50,454 nt of DNA from Bryobacterales bacterium (GTDB lineage Bacteria; Acidobacteriota; Terriglobia; Bryobacterales; Bryobacteraceae): NCBI GenBank assembly GCA_003162425.1, contig PMOK01000306.1, positions 1 through 50,454 of the forward strand. Reading direction: 5' to 3'. How positions within the stretch are numbered: position 1 is the first letter of the stretch; every line of letters starts with the position of its first letter. This document shows, piece by piece, positions 8,208 through 17,715 of this stretch. A model generated the notes under the pieces. It did not search any database, was not told where the DNA came from, and saw only the letters and a program-made list of their open reading frames with translations. The position numbers and the translations under genes were made by a program.

Positions 8208-9860
8208 CTACTTCGTCGCCGCCGGGCTCGCCTCTTCCGCCTTCGGCAACGGTTTCCGCGGCAACATCTCCTTCCGCGTGGCTGCATCGTACACCACCGC
8301 TGCGATCACTGCCGAACATTGCATCAAATCCCCGGCTACGGCGTGATCGTAGACGTCCATGCTCGAATGATGAGTGACCGTGGAATAATCCAGCGGATCT
8401 TGGATGAACTGGAATCCCGGCAACCCAACCGCATCGAATGACAGGTGATCCGTTCCTCCCGTATTGCGGATCGTGATGGTGTTCACTCCCAGATCCCGAA
8501 ACGGCGCCAACCAGTCTGCGAACAGCGGCCGCATTGCGTCATGATTCTGCAGATAAACTCCACGGATCTTGCCGCTGCCGTTATCCAAATTGAAATAGCC
8601 GGAGAGCGTGGCGTGAGCGGATGTCAGCTTCATGGTCTTGGGATCGCCGAAATGCTCTTTGACATAAGCTTTTGATCCGAGCAAGCCCTCTTCTTCCCCG
8701 CTCCACAGCCCGATGCGAACAGTGCGATCCATTTTCAGATCCAGCGCTTTCAAAATCCGCACCACCTCCATCATCACCGCGCTTCCGGCGCCATTGTCGG
8801 TGGCGCCCGTTCCGCTGTGCCAGGAATCGAAATGCGCGCCCACCATCACAATTTCGTCTTTCTTGCTGCCGCCGGGGATCTCGGCGATCACGTTGTATGC
8901 ATCCACCGCGGCATCTGACGCCCGTGCCGTCAAGTTCACCGCCAGCTCAACCTTGGTTTTGTCGCCGATCAAGCGCGCGATGCGATTGTAGTGCTCAGAC
9001 GTGACGATGAACGTCGGGGGCGCGAACTGGTTCTTGGGATCATACGAGCCGGCAGCCTCGGCGAACACCTCCCCATCGCGTGCCCGCTGGTCGTTCTGGA
9101 TCAGCGCTAGCGCACCTTCATCCAGGAAAAACTGGGCGCGTTTGATGGACAGCTCTTTCCTCTTCTCGAAGAACGCATCGATCATTGCGGGCGACATGCT
9201 GGTGAAGAACCGCATGCGCTGCTCGGCATCGTCCGGTATGTCCAGGTTTGCCACATCGATCTTCATCTTCTCCACCGGAGCCGGCGCAACAGCCAGGTCT
9301 TGAAGTTCAGCATCGGTATAGCGGTGGAAGGCCGGCTTTGACTCCGACTCCACGATATTGTTAATGGGTTCGGAAATCAGTACGATCTTGCCCTTCAGCT
9401 TGCCTTTCCACTTCTCGATGTATTTCTCCAGATCCGCTTCGCCCTTCTTGGGGCTGAACGTAGCGGCCAGCGGTGCCAAAACTGGTTCCCCGCTGACGGC
9501 GCCTTTCGTGCTCTGAGACCAGGCCAGTGGCCAGGCGTTCAGAAGCGAATAGCGAGGCTCAACCATTTCCACGGCGAACTTTTCGAGACTCCAGCTACGC
9601 CCAAAAGGACCCCATTTCTCCAGATGGGCATTCACAAGGCCGTATTCTTCAAGCCGCTTCAAAGCCCAATCCGCCGCTTCTTTGAATTCCGGCGAACCGG
9701 TCAAGCGCGGGCCATAGTGATCAGAAAGGTTCTGGAGAATTTCCATGACCTTGGAATTCTGAAACTCCTCGGCCTTGATTCGATTAACTGCAGCAAGGTC
9801 GACAGAGTCGGCGGCCAGTGCCGTAACTGCACACGCCAGTGAAATAACGATCGTACGCAT
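8208..9860 (-). CDS. Secreted M28 zinc aminopeptidase (carboxypeptidase Q-like), copy 1
   Basis: The ATG at 9860 gives a clean signal peptide (MRTIVISLACAVTALAA); the frame extends upstream to 9899 without better support. The 550-residue product has an N-terminal cap region, a PA-like insert and an M28 catalytic domain. Zinc-site motifs in order are [28 protein letters not shown] and [17 protein letters not shown], then HHSSMDVYDH near the end, matching the H-D-E-D-H set and catalytic Glu. It should cleave peptides outside the cytoplasm. A close homologue lies next to it in the same direction, so the two are a tandem duplication. Confidence 0.9.
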   Translation of the reverse strand: MRTIVISLACAVTALAADSVDLAAVNRIKAEEFQNSKVMEILQNLSDHYGPRLTGSPEFKEAADWALKRLEEYGLVNAHLEKWGPFGRSWSLEKFAVEMVEPRYSLLNAWPLAWSQSTKGAVSGEPVLAPLAATFSPKKGEADLEKYIEKWKGKLKGKIVLISEPINNIVESESKPAFHRYTDAELQDLAVAPAPVEKMKIDVANLDIPDDAEQRMRFFTSMSPAMIDAFFEKRKELSIKRAQFFLDEGALALIQNDQRARDGEVFAEAAGSYDPKNQFAPPTFIVTSEHYNRIARLIGDKTKVELAVNLTARASDAAVDAYNVIAEIPGGSKKDEIVMVGAHFDSWHSGTGATDNGAGSAVMMEVVRILKALDLKMDRTVRIGLWSGEEEGLLGSKAYVKEHFGDPKTMKLTSAHATLSGYFNLDNGSGKIRGVYLQNHDAMRPLFADWLAPFRDLGVNTITIRNTGGTDHLSFDAVGLPGFQFIQDPLDYSTVTHHSSMDVYDHAVAGDLMQCSAVIAAVVYDAATRKEMLPRKPLPKAEEASPAATK

Positions 9861-9947
9861 GAGGACTATCGTACAAGAATTCAAGAAGACGCGAAGCAAC
9901 CTCCTTCCTCGACTTCGTGAATTCCTGAATTCCTCGAATTCTTCTTC

Positions 9948-11561
9948 CTACTCAGTGGGCGCTCCCGCGCGCCGCTCCGGCTGCGGTTTCGGCAACGGCT
10001 TACGCGGCAACATCTCCTCCCGCATCGCCGTGTTATAAACGAACGCCGCCATGATCGCGGACGCCTGCATCAGGTCGCCGGCTTGCACATGATCGTACAC
10101 ATCCATGTTGGAATGATGCGTGCGCGTGGTGTAATCCATGGGGTCTTGAATGAATTGGAAGCCCGGCAGCCCCACGGCGTCGAAGGACTGGTGATCCGTT
10201 CCGCCCGTGTTGCGAATGGTCACCGCAGTCGCACCCAGATCTTTGAACGGCTCCATCCACGATTCGAAAATCGGCCGCGCCATATCGTTGCCCTGCAGAT
10301 AAATGCCGCGGATCTTTCCGGTGCCGTTATCGTAGTTGAAGTAACCCGCCAGTTTCGCGTGCTCAGCCGCCAGCTTCATCGTTTCCCGATCGGCGAAATG
10401 CTCCTTCACGTACGCCTTCGATCCCAGCAGGCCTTCTTCTTCCCCGCCCCACAGCGCCATGCGGACGGTCCGGTCCATGTTCAAGTTGAGCGCTTTCAGG
10501 ATACGGACCGCCTCCATCACCACCGCGCTGCCAGCAGCGTTATCAGTAGCGCCCGTGCCTCCGTGCCAGGAATCCAGGTGAGCGCCCAGCATGACAATTT
10601 CATCCTTCTTGGCATTGCCGGGAATTTCCGCAATTACGTTCACCGAGTCGGTCTGGTCTTCGAAGAACTGATTCTGAATGTTGAATTGAAGCTTCACCGG
10701 GATGTTGTGATCCATCAACCGTGCGATGCGATTGTAGTGTTCGGGCGTGAGCGCAACCGAAGTCACCGCAATCGGTTTCTTGATATCGTACGGCCCACCC
10801 GACGAAGCGAACACCGTTCCGCCGTCGCCGTTGTATCCGAACGACAGCAACACCAACACGCCTTCATCCTTCCAGAACTGAGCCAGCTTCTCCTGAAATT
10901 TGCGTCGTTCTTCGCGACGCTGGCGCGCTTCTTCGGGAGTCGCGGGCGGTTGCTCCGTGCTGCCCGGAGGACGGAACCCAAACGGCGACCGGCCAGGTTC
11001 AGGCGCCATGGTTTCATCCGCCAACTCGGCATCAGTGAGACGATGTCCCGACGCCGTGATCTGCATGGCGAGTTGTTTCGCCGGCGCCGCCATCACCACC
11101 TTGCCCTTCAGCTTGCCTTTGTATTTCTCGAAATCCGCATCCACGCTGATCTTCACCATGATCGGCTCGCCCGTGACCGTTCCATCTGTTCCGGCCGTCC
11201 ACGCCAACGGGATGCCGATCAGCGGCTGGTATTGAGGCTCGATCAGGTGCGCTTCGAAGTGTTTCGTGGCCCAGCCGCGTCCGAACGGCCCCCACTTTTC
11301 CTCTTTCGCGCTCAGACCATACTCGGTCATTCGCTTCACCACCCAATCCGCCGCGCCCTTGTAAGCGGGCGAACCAGTGAGGCGTGGGCCATTTACATCG
11401 GTCAGGTAGAACATGTGATCCATCACCTTCGAGTTTTCGAAGGCTTCAGTTTTGATCCGATTGATCACCAGAAGATCTACCTTTTCGCCGGCCAGCACCA
11501 ATAGAGGAATGCTCACGGCCGCCAGGCAAAGAATCGTGCGGATGGTCTTAGGTTTGGGCAT
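9948..11561 (-). CDS. Secreted M28 zinc aminopeptidase (carboxypeptidase Q-like), copy 2
   Basis: A 537-residue protein with signal peptide ([25 protein letters not shown]). It carries the same M28 motifs as the neighbour at 8208-9860: [52 protein letters not shown] and [15 protein letters not shown]. It differs by a Pro/Arg-rich insert before the catalytic domain (about residues 195-235, including [14 protein letters not shown]). The interval of 87 bases to the other copy contains short direct repeats of a GAATTC type but no clear promoter. The pair is probably cotranscribed, with this copy first. Confidence 0.9.
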   Translation of the reverse strand: MPKPKTIRTILCLAAVSIPLLVLAGEKVDLLVINRIKTEAFENSKVMDHMFYLTDVNGPRLTGSPAYKGAADWVVKRMTEYGLSAKEEKWGPFGRGWATKHFEAHLIEPQYQPLIGIPLAWTAGTDGTVTGEPIMVKISVDADFEKYKGKLKGKVVMAAPAKQLAMQITASGHRLTDAELADETMAPEPGRSPFGFRPPGSTEQPPATPEEARQRREERRKFQEKLAQFWKDEGVLVLLSFGYNGDGGTVFASSGGPYDIKKPIAVTSVALTPEHYNRIARLMDHNIPVKLQFNIQNQFFEDQTDSVNVIAEIPGNAKKDEIVMLGAHLDSWHGGTGATDNAAGSAVVMEAVRILKALNLNMDRTVRMALWGGEEEGLLGSKAYVKEHFADRETMKLAAEHAKLAGYFNYDNGTGKIRGIYLQGNDMARPIFESWMEPFKDLGATAVTIRNTGGTDHQSFDAVGLPGFQFIQDPMDYTTRTHHSNMDVYDHVQAGDLMQASAIMAAFVYNTAMREEMLPRKPLPKPQPERRAGAPTE

Positions 11562-11616
11562 AATTTACCAAAGTGTCATGGCGTAATCGGGCCACCGGGA
11601 AGTTACCCTGCCACGC

Positions 11617-11622
11617 TACAAT
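11617..11622 (+). promoter_or_regulatory. -10 box (TACAAT) of the DtxR-family gene
   Basis: TACAAT lies 10 bases before the GTG at 11633 with no Shine-Dalgarno between them, so transcription would start within a few bases of the start codon. A convincing -35 box is not seen. Confidence 0.45.
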
Positions 11623-11632
11623 TTGATTTAGC

Positions 11633-12292
11633 GTGAAGATTACCATCTCCAAGGAGAACTATCTAAAGACGATTGCCGAAGCGGAGAGCGAAGGCGAGCC
11701 CGTTATCGCCGCTACTTTGGCGCGCTGGCTGAACGTATCAGCGCCAGCTGTGACCATGGCCATCAAGCGGCTGAAACGCGATTCCCTGATTCGCGTGGGC
11801 CGCGACGGCCAGCTTTCGCTCACGCCCGGTGGCCGCGACATCGCCAACCGTTTGCTCAACCGGCATCATTTGATTGAGCGCATGCTGACCGAAATCTTCG
11901 GCATGGAGTGGTACAAGGTCCACGAAGAGGCCGAGCAGTTGGAGCACGCCGTTTCGGCCGATTTCGAACGCCGGTTGCTGGAACGCCTCGGCACCGGCGA
12001 AGCCTGCCCGCATGGAAACCGCGTGGAACGCGACACTCCGCAGGATCGCCGCAATCGTGGCTGGAGACCTCTTGACGAAGTGCCTTCGTCCTCGGGCGCG
12101 GTAGTCGTAAGCGTATTCGAGCGTGACCAGCGGCTATTGGAGTATCTCAATGGAATCGGAATTCGCCCCGGCGCTACAGTCAAAATGCTGGCCACAAATT
12201 ACGACGACACGCTGACCCTCGGCATCGACGGGAAGCCCGTTCAGCTAGGCCGTGGCGCGGCTGCAAAGGTTTGGGTAGGCCCGCTGAGTTAA
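11633..12292 (+). CDS. DtxR/MntR-family metal-dependent transcriptional regulator
   Basis: A 219-residue protein starting at GTG. Residues 1-70 are the winged helix: SKENYLKTIAEAESEGEPV, then LARWLNVSAPAVTMAIKRL as the HTH and LIRVGRDGQLSLTPGGRDIA as wing. Residues 72-145 are the dimerisation/metal domain (HHLIERMLTEIFGMEWYKVH, EEAEQLEHAVSADFE, CPHGNRV). Residues 145-219 are a FeoA/SH3-like domain. The His and Glu residues of the primary metal site (HEEAEQLEH) and CPHG are present. It should repress metal uptake genes in the presence of Mn(II) or Fe(II). Its targets are not obvious here; it is divergent from the peptidase pair. Confidence 0.9.
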   Translation: MKITISKENYLKTIAEAESEGEPVIAATLARWLNVSAPAVTMAIKRLKRDSLIRVGRDGQLSLTPGGRDIANRLLNRHHLIERMLTEIFGMEWYKVHEEAEQLEHAVSADFERRLLERLGTGEACPHGNRVERDTPQDRRNRGWRPLDEVPSSSGAVVVSVFERDQRLLEYLNGIGIRPGATVKMLATNYDDTLTLGIDGKPVQLGRGAAAKVWVGPLS

Positions 12293-12359
12293 GCACCGAC
12301 TCCCTGACGGTCGCGGTTCGGTAACCGAAACTGAACCGCGAGCGTAAGCGACCGGTGCT
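12293..12359. repeat. Inverted pair of REP-like repeats between convergent genes (copies 2a and 2b)
   Basis: 12293-12325 is the reverse complement of the repeat at 1718-1751 (GCACCGACTCCCTGACGGTC...). 12324-12359 is a diverged forward copy (GAACCGCGAGCGTAAGCGAC, ending CGGTGCTT). The outer ends form TAAGCACCG/CGGTGCTTA, so the transcript can fold into a long hairpin. It lies exactly between the stop codons of two convergent genes and could act as a bidirectional terminator or mRNA-end stabiliser, as BIME elements do. Confidence 0.7.
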
Positions 12360-13318
12360 TACCGGGCCGCCACCGGGGTATCCAGCTTTTGGAAATACTC
12401 GATGGTCGCGCGGAGCCCGGCTTCTAGTTCGACTTTCGGCTGCCAACCCAGGATGCGCTTGGCCTTGTCAATCTGCGGCTGGCGCTGCTTGGGATCGTCT
12501 TCGGGAAGCGGCTCGAACTTGATCGGCACCGTGGTTCCCGTGATCCGGCGGATCCGCTCGGCGAATTCAAGAATCGTCATCTCCAGCGGATTACCGAGAT
12601 TCACGGGATACCGTTCGTCTGAAAACGCCAACCGGAACAGCCCGTCCACCAGATCGTCCACGTAACAGAAGCTGCGAGTCTGTGACCCGTCTCCGAACAC
12701 CGTCATCGGCTCACCCCGCAAGGACTGATCGATAAAGGCGGGCACCACCCGGCCGTCGTTCAACTGCATCCGAGGCCCGTAGGTATTGAAGATGCGCGCG
12801 ATGTTGGTCCGCAGTTTGTGGACCCGATGATAAGCCATCGTGATGGCTTCCGCATATCGCTTGCTTTCGTCGTAGCAGGAACGCGGGCCTACCGGATTCA
12901 CATTGCCCCAGTACGTCTCCACTTGCGGATGCACCAAAGGATCGCCATAGCATTCCGAGGTGGATGTCAACAGAAACCGGGCGTGGTGCTGGCGCGCGAT
13001 TTCCAACATGTTGCGGGTCCCCACCGATCCCACCTCGAGAGTTTCAATGGGATGCTCCAAATAATCCTTCGGGCTCGCCAGTGAGGCCAGGTTCAGGACG
13101 CCATCCACCGGACCTTCCACTTCCAAAGGGCGGCAGATATCCCACTCACGAAATACAAATGCTGGATTGCCTTTCAGATGTTCCAGATTTCGCGTCGCGC
13201 CAGTGATGAAATTGTCCAGCGCCAGCACGGAATGGCCTTCCGCGATCAGCCGGTCGCAGAAATGGGAGCCGATAAAACCGGCCGCGCCTGAAATGATGAA
13301 TCGCAATGGTTGCTCCAA
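12359..13318 (-). CDS. UDP-glucuronate decarboxylase-like NAD-dependent epimerase/dehydratase
   Basis: A 319-residue extended short-chain dehydrogenase. The N-terminal NAD motif is GAAGFIGSH (residues 11-19), the catalytic Ser/Thr strand is [12 protein letters not shown], and the catalytic pair is YDESK. The stretch [20 protein letters not shown] is a hallmark of UDP-glucuronate decarboxylases (UXS), and FNTYGPRM and [19 protein letters not shown] are also typical. It would convert UDP-glucuronate to UDP-xylose for glycan synthesis in the cytoplasm. The usual residue after YDE is G or S; here it is S, so another dTDP/UDP-sugar epimerase activity cannot be excluded. The stop codon overlaps the REP-like hairpin. 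Confidence 0.85.
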   Translation of the reverse strand: MEQPLRFIISGAAGFIGSHFCDRLIAEGHSVLALDNFITGATRNLEHLKGNPAFVFREWDICRPLEVEGPVDGVLNLASLASPKDYLEHPIETLEVGSVGTRNMLEIARQHHARFLLTSTSECYGDPLVHPQVETYWGNVNPVGPRSCYDESKRYAEAITMAYHRVHKLRTNIARIFNTYGPRMQLNDGRVVPAFIDQSLRGEPMTVFGDGSQTRSFCYVDDLVDGLFRLAFSDERYPVNLGNPLEMTILEFAERIRRITGTTVPIKFEPLPEDDPKQRQPQIDKAKRILGWQPKVELEAGLRATIEYFQKLDTPVAAR

Positions 13319-13358
13319 ATCATCTATCGTAGCGAATCGCGCTAAGCTTTACCCCTGG

Positions 13359-13392
13359 CGGTACCGAACCGCGATCGTAAGGGAGCCGGTGC
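13359..13392 (+). repeat. REP-like intergenic repeat, copy 3
   Basis: CGGTACCGAACCGCGATCGT followed by AAGGGAGCCGGTGC differs from copy 1 at only a few positions. It lies in the divergent gap between the epimerase and the FeS oxidoreductase gene. Confidence 0.75.
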
Positions 13393-13411
13393 CTCTATGT
13401 GACGCCTGCGC

Positions 13412-13417
13412 TACACT
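13412..13417 (+). promoter_or_regulatory. -10 box (TACACT) of the FeS oxidoreductase gene
   Basis: TACACT preceded by GCGC lies 8 bases before the ATG at 13426, with no Shine-Dalgarno, so translation would be leaderless or nearly so. The same TACACT hexamer precedes the DUF1326 gene. Confidence 0.4.
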
Positions 13418-13425
13418 CGCTGTTT

Positions 13426-15282
13426 ATGGTTGAATTCTCCTGGCCGGAGACTACCCTGTTTCTGGTCCTGCTAGTGGCGTCGCTATGCGGCTTCTGGCTA
13501 CGATTCCGCAAAGTCTGGCGAACCGTCCTGCATTCGAAAAAAGATCCCGAGTTCAGCATACAGCCGGTGGGACGCCGTGTCCGCGACTTCGTTTGGGAAG
13601 TTCTACTGCAGGGGAAAGTCATCCGCCAGCGGCCGCTGCCCGGTCTGGCGCACGCCTTTGTCTTTTGGGGATTCTGCGCATTTGCTCTAGTTACCATCAA
13701 CCACTTTGCCGAGGGTGTGGGATTGCATTTAATCTCGCGCGATGGCTTTTTCGGTAGGTTCTATTTCACGGTAGCGGCGATTTTTGGTGTCCTAGTGGCC
13801 GTTTCCATTGCCGGACTCGCTTTTCGCCGTCTGGTAATCCGGCCCAAGTGGCTGGGTCCGCTGTCCTATGAATCGGGCTTCATCGCGCTGCTCATTTTCC
13901 TGCTGATGGTCACATACCTCGGGACTTTTCTTCCAGGAGGTGAGGAAAGCAGATGGTTGTGGTGGGGCCACACCCTGACCTTGCTGGTTTTCTTGCCGCT
14001 GATCCCACACACCAAGCACCTGCATCTGGTTTTGAGCCCGCTTACCGTGTTCTTGAAGCGCGACACCTTCAGCAAGATTCCTCCGCTGGTGGGCGATGAC
14101 GACTTCGGCCTCGACACCGGCAAAGACATCACCCAACTCGTCTCGCTCCAGGTCTACACCTGCGTCGAATGCGGACGCTGTACCGAGCATTGCCCTGCCA
14201 ACAACACCGGAAAAGTTCTGAACCCGAAAGAAATCGCCCTCGGCGTCCGTGGATATCTGAATGAATTCGGCCCGTCGAGCGAAACGCCGCTGCTCGGAAA
14301 ATATCTTTCGCAAGAGGCGGCGTTTCAGTGCACCACTTGCGGAGCCTGCGAATTCCAATGTCCGGTGGGAGTGCAGCACCTGCCCATCATCATCGGCCTG
14401 CGGCGCGGCGCGGTGAACACCGGCAAGTGGGAGGACGATTACGGGACCAAGCTGTTCCTGAACCTGGAACGCAACGGAAACTCGCTGGGCTTTTCCTCCA
14501 CCGAACGCGACAAATTCATCCAGAAACAGGAGCTGCCCATCTTCGACGGAACCCAGGAATATTGCTTGTGGCTGGGCTGCATGGGGGCTTATGATCCGCG
14601 CGGCCGCGAGATTGTCGCGTCCCTCGCGCAGGTGATGCGCCACCTGAACGTGAGCTTTGGCGTTTTGCGAAAGGAGAAATGTACCGGCGATCCGGCTCGC
14701 CGATTAGGGAACGATTTAGCATTCGGCCAGCTTGCCGAAAATAACCTGGAAACGCTACAGCAGAGCAAGGTGAAGAAGATCGTCTCCATATGCCCGCATT
14801 GCGTGCGCACCATCGGCACGGATTGGAAGGAATTCGGCCAAGCACCGCCGGTGGAACATCACAGCGAATTTCTGGCGCGCCATCTGGATCAGCTCCCGGC
14901 TAAGACCGCGAACGGCGAGACTATCGTTTATCACGATCCTTGTTATTTGGGCCGCTACCGCGGCGTCTACGATGAACCTCGCAGCGTGATCGCGCGGTTT
15001 GGAACTGTAGTAGATCCTCCGCGCGCCCGCGAACGTTCGTTCTGTTGCGGCGCCGGCGGAGGCTTAGCGTTTCTCGGCGAGGAAAAGGGCAAGCGCGTAA
15101 GCGCGGAGCGTGCGGAGGAGTTAGTAGCCACCGGCGCAAGCGTGGTGGGAGTGGCCTGTCCATTCTGCAACACCATGTTCCGCGATGCGCTGGCCGCCGT
15201 CTCGAAAACGCCGCCCAAATTAATGGATATCGCGCAAATCGCAGCAGCTAGCTTATCTCAAGCCGCGGATGGACGCGGATGA
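13426..15282 (+). CDS. Membrane FeS/CCG-domain oxidoreductase (ETF:menaquinone oxidoreductase-like)
   Basis: A 618-residue fusion. Residues 1-210 hold about six membrane helices with His residues suited to heme b (LAHAFVFWGF, INHF, GHTLTLLVFLPLIPHTKHLH), as in NarI/HdrE. Then come two 4Fe-4S clusters (Cys246/249/252/256 and Cys302/305/308/312) and two HdrD-type Cys-rich domains (VSICPHC...HDPCYLGRYRG...SFCCGAGGG...ACPFC). This is the build of the EtfAB:(methyl)menaquinone oxidoreductase (EMO) linked to fatty-acid oxidation, which passes electrons from ETF to the quinone pool. No etfAB lies in the window, so a related quinone-linked role is possible. The start chosen is the ATG following the -10 box. 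Confidence 0.85.
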   Translation: MVEFSWPETTLFLVLLVASLCGFWLRFRKVWRTVLHSKKDPEFSIQPVGRRVRDFVWEVLLQGKVIRQRPLPGLAHAFVFWGFCAFALVTINHFAEGVGLHLISRDGFFGRFYFTVAAIFGVLVAVSIAGLAFRRLVIRPKWLGPLSYESGFIALLIFLLMVTYLGTFLPGGEESRWLWWGHTLTLLVFLPLIPHTKHLHLVLSPLTVFLKRDTFSKIPPLVGDDDFGLDTGKDITQLVSLQVYTCVECGRCTEHCPANNTGKVLNPKEIALGVRGYLNEFGPSSETPLLGKYLSQEAAFQCTTCGACEFQCPVGVQHLPIIIGLRRGAVNTGKWEDDYGTKLFLNLERNGNSLGFSSTERDKFIQKQELPIFDGTQEYCLWLGCMGAYDPRGREIVASLAQVMRHLNVSFGVLRKEKCTGDPARRLGNDLAFGQLAENNLETLQQSKVKKIVSICPHCVRTIGTDWKEFGQAPPVEHHSEFLARHLDQLPAKTANGETIVYHDPCYLGRYRGVYDEPRSVIARFGTVVDPPRARERSFCCGAGGGLAFLGEEKGKRVSAERAEELVATGASVVGVACPFCNTMFRDALAAVSKTPPKLMDIAQIAAASLSQAADGRG

Positions 15283-15290
15283 ACGCGGAT
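15264..15290 (+). repeat. Tandem CGCGGATGRA repeat overlapping a stop codon
   Basis: Three units of CGCGGATGGA/CGCGGATGAA/CGCGGATAG are in tandem. The first unit supplies the last codons and stop of the FeS oxidoreductase (AADGRG). It is a common-looking intergenic filler sequence; right after it follow CCAGCAA/CCAGCCA tandem units to about 15328. Confidence 0.6.
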
Positions 15291-15336
15291 AGCGGCGCCA
15301 GCAACCAGCCACCAGCAACCAGCCACGCCTTCACCC

Positions 15337-15378
15337 CAGTTGCTCAAGCGCATATCCCGCCCGCAGCACCGTCGCATC
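15337..15378 (+). repeat. Direct repeat, left copy (duplicated amidase 3' end)
   Basis: These 42 bases equal 16157-16198 with one mismatch (CAGTTGCTCAAGCGCATATC versus ...AAACG...). The right copy is the C-terminal coding end of the amidase. The two copies bracket the DUF433/DUF5615 gene pair, as expected if the pair arrived by an insertion that duplicated the gene end. Confidence 0.8.
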
Positions 15379-15464
15379 CTAGTGTTGTCCTCGCTAGGTG
15401 ATGAGATACCGGTCGGTTGTGCCAACCGCCTTCGGCGTGTGACGATAGGTTTGTCGGAGAGCCC

Positions 15465-15779
15465 GTGCAGAAGGAATACGTAAGGAAAGTCGAAGGCGGA
15501 TATCGGGTCGGGGACACGCGCGTATCGCTCGATTCCCTCGTCTATCTCTTCCACGAGGGAATGTCCGCGGAGAGCATGGTTGAGTCCTATCCATCATTAA
15601 CGCTCGAGCAAGTCCACGGCGCACTTGCATTTTACTTGAGAAACCAGAAAGAGATCGACGCATACCTCGCCGAAGGACAGCGCACTTCTGAATCGCTACA
15701 GCGGCAGTCGAAGCGGACCAACGCAGAATTGATTGCGAAGCTGCAGCGGGCACGGCGTGCGAGTCATATTTCAAGCTGA
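15465..15779 (+). CDS. DUF433 family antitoxin
   Basis: A GTG start at 15465 with GGAGA 6 bases upstream; the open frame begins at 15417. The 104-residue product has the DUF433 pattern: a beta hairpin (YVRKVEGGYRVGDTRVSLDS), then LVYLFHEGMSAESMVESYPS and LTLEQVHGALAFYLRNQKEI, an HTH-like fold used by VapB-type antitoxins. A basic C-terminal helix follows. It overlaps the DUF5615 gene by 23 bases, so the two should be translationally coupled. It is expected to bind the partner and repress the operon. Confidence 0.85.
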   Translation: MQKEYVRKVEGGYRVGDTRVSLDSLVYLFHEGMSAESMVESYPSLTLEQVHGALAFYLRNQKEIDAYLAEGQRTSESLQRQSKRTNAELIAKLQRARRASHISS

Positions 15780-16107
15780 CGCTGACCTCGATGGGCGCAT
15801 CGTCCGAGGATTGCGCCGAGTGATGCCCGAGATCGATATCCGCACGGCGTTCGAGGCCGGCTCCGCAAGTTTGGAAGATCCCGAAGTCTTAGGAATTGCG
15901 TCTGAATCGGGGCGAATCCTGGTTAGCCAGGACCGGCGCACGATGCCAGGACACTTTGCTCGTTATATCAACGGAGCTCCGAGTCCCGGAATCGTGCTCA
16001 TCCGCGAAGCGACGCCCATTTTGACAGCGATAGAAGAACTCGTGCTGATTTGGAGCGCCAGCGAAGCCGACGAATGGGTGAACCGACTCGTGTGGATTCC
16101 ACTTTGA
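15757..16107 (+). CDS. DUF5615 PIN-like toxin
   Basis: A GTG at 15757 (an ATG at 15733 is also in frame) opens a 116-residue protein. VIFQADADLDGRIVRGLRRV at the N-terminus, DPEVLGIASESGRILVSQDR with its conserved acidic residues, and the end PGIVLIREATP...AIEELVLIW match DUF5615, a compact PIN-like nuclease fold paired with DUF433 antitoxins. The usual first motif DEN(L/V) reads DADL here. It is probably a ribonuclease toxin held in check by the upstream protein. The pair lies between duplicated amidase ends. Confidence 0.8.
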   Translation: MRVIFQADADLDGRIVRGLRRVMPEIDIRTAFEAGSASLEDPEVLGIASESGRILVSQDRRTMPGHFARYINGAPSPGIVLIREATPILTAIEELVLIWSASEADEWVNRLVWIPL

Positions 16108-16150
16108 GACTGCCCATAACAGATGCTGCGGTCTCCCGTTGCTCTTTTGG

Positions 16151-17705
16151 TTACAACAGTTGCTCAAACGCATATCCCGCCCGCAGCACCGTCGCATCAT
16201 CGCCATGCCGGCCCACGATCATCATCCCGATCGGCAATCCGTCCAGTTTCCCGCAAGGCACGCTCAACCCCGGATGACCCGTCAAATCGAACTGCGGCGT
16301 ATTGAGCGCGGCGCCGTCCGATAGTTTCAGGCTGGTAGCGAAGTCCACGTCAGTTGGTGGCAGCTTCGGAGGCCGGGCGGCCACGGTCGGCATTACCAGC
16401 ACATCCACCTGTTCCAGGGCATGATCGTAAGCCGCCCGCACGCTCAAAGCCACGTTCTGGGCGCGCGCATAGTACAGGCCGTCCCCCGTGCGATCCAGCA
16501 TCCTCTCGATTACCAGCCACAACTTCACCTCGGGCGGAAATAAAGCGGCGCGCTCCTGGCGATGCTTCACATAGAACTCAGCCAGCTCGAGCTGATAGTG
16601 GCCTTTCCAGTTCAATCCCATCGAGTCACGCGCCACCGGCGCCATTGCCGCCGACACCAGGTTCAAGCAATCCAGCGCCAGCGTGGTGTGCTCCTTCACC
16701 GAAACTGTGCTTACCAGTGCTCCGGACCGTTCAAACCGATGCGCCGCATTCAGCACCAGCGCGTCCACATCTTTCTCGCCGTCCGGCAATCCGAATCCTT
16801 CCTTCAGAATGCCAATTCGAAGGCCCTTGCCCCCGGCCTTGAGCAAAGTGGTGTAAGGCTGGCGCTGCAACAATGCATTCTGCCGTGGATCGAGGCCGTC
16901 AGGACCCGCCAGTGTCTCCAGCATGAGTGCGCAATCGTGCACAGTGCGCGCCATCGGACCAACGTGATCGATGGTCATCTCCAGTGGAAAGATGCCGGTG
17001 AACGGAACCAGCCCCCAAGTTGGTTTCAACCCCACGATGCCGCAGAACGCGGAGGGCACGCGTATTGAGCCGCCTTCATCGCACCCAACGGCCATATCGA
17101 CAACCTTGGACGCAACCAGAGCCGCGCTACCGCTCGAAGATCCACCAGTAGTCCGTGTGTGGTCGTGCGGGTTCAGCACGAATCCTGTATCGCCGGTGTG
17201 GCTTCCGAAACTCATGCAGAAACTCTCGCACACCGATTTGCCGGCGATTTCCGCGCCCGCGTCCAGCAGCCGCGTGACGACAGTTGCGTCGGTCGAAGGA
17301 ACGAAGCCCTCCAGCACTTTGGAGCCGTTCATCATCGGCAGACCCGCGACGCATACGTTGTCCTTGATAGCGATTTTCTTGCCCGCTAGCGGCCCGTTTG
17401 GCGCGCCTTTGATGGACGCAGTCACGTACCAGGCATTGAGCGGATTTTCGGACGCTGCCGGTCGCGTTGAAGTTCGCGGTCCATACTTCGGCGAAGGCGC
17501 CGGCGGAATGGCATTCGACACCCGGTCCGCAGCTTTCAAAAATCAGCGACGTATGTCTGGATGGCTCTAAGTTCGCTTTCGGAAAGATCGAACCCGACCG
17601 CCTTCGCGTCGGCGCGCAGGTCATCGAGTGAGCCAGTTCCGCGACAGCCGACAGCGCTGCCTCCAACGGCGGCGAGCATTCCCGCAATCACTTCACGACG
17701 ACGCA
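16151..17705 (-). pseudogene. Exported amidase (amidase signature family), frameshifted near its N-terminus
   Basis: The frame 16151-17539 carries the catalytic part: Lys in KIAIKDNV, the Ser-cisSer motif TGGSSSGSAALVA and GGSIRVPSAFCGIVGLKPT. It lacks an N-terminus. The neighbouring frame from an ATG at 17705 encodes MRRREVIAGMLAAVGGSAVG followed by CRG, a twin-arginine signal with a lipobox-like Cys, then DLSESELRAIQTYVADF and a stop. Adding one base to the A5 run at 17538-17542 joins them as YVADFLKAADRV, giving about 518 residues. It would hydrolyse amides outside the cytoplasm. It is either a recent mutation or a sequencing indel. Its 3' end is duplicated at 15337-15378. Confidence 0.8.
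16157..16198 (+). repeat. Direct repeat, right copy (inside amidase 3' end)
   Basis: This is the native copy of the 42-base sequence, encoding the last residues of the amidase on the minus strand (ATVLRAGYAFEQLL). The left copy at 15337 would give EQLG and a stop if joined instead. Confidence 0.8.
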
Positions 17706-17715
17706 TCGTCCCTCC

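Noticed and set aside
10083..11504. Forward 473-codon open frame
   Set aside because: It lies antisense to the second M28 peptidase, has His/Arg-rich composition typical of antisense frames in GC-rich DNA, and shows no motif.
15258..15554. Minus-strand frame near the TA genes
   Set aside because: It runs antisense through the DUF433 gene and the repeats; no protein features.
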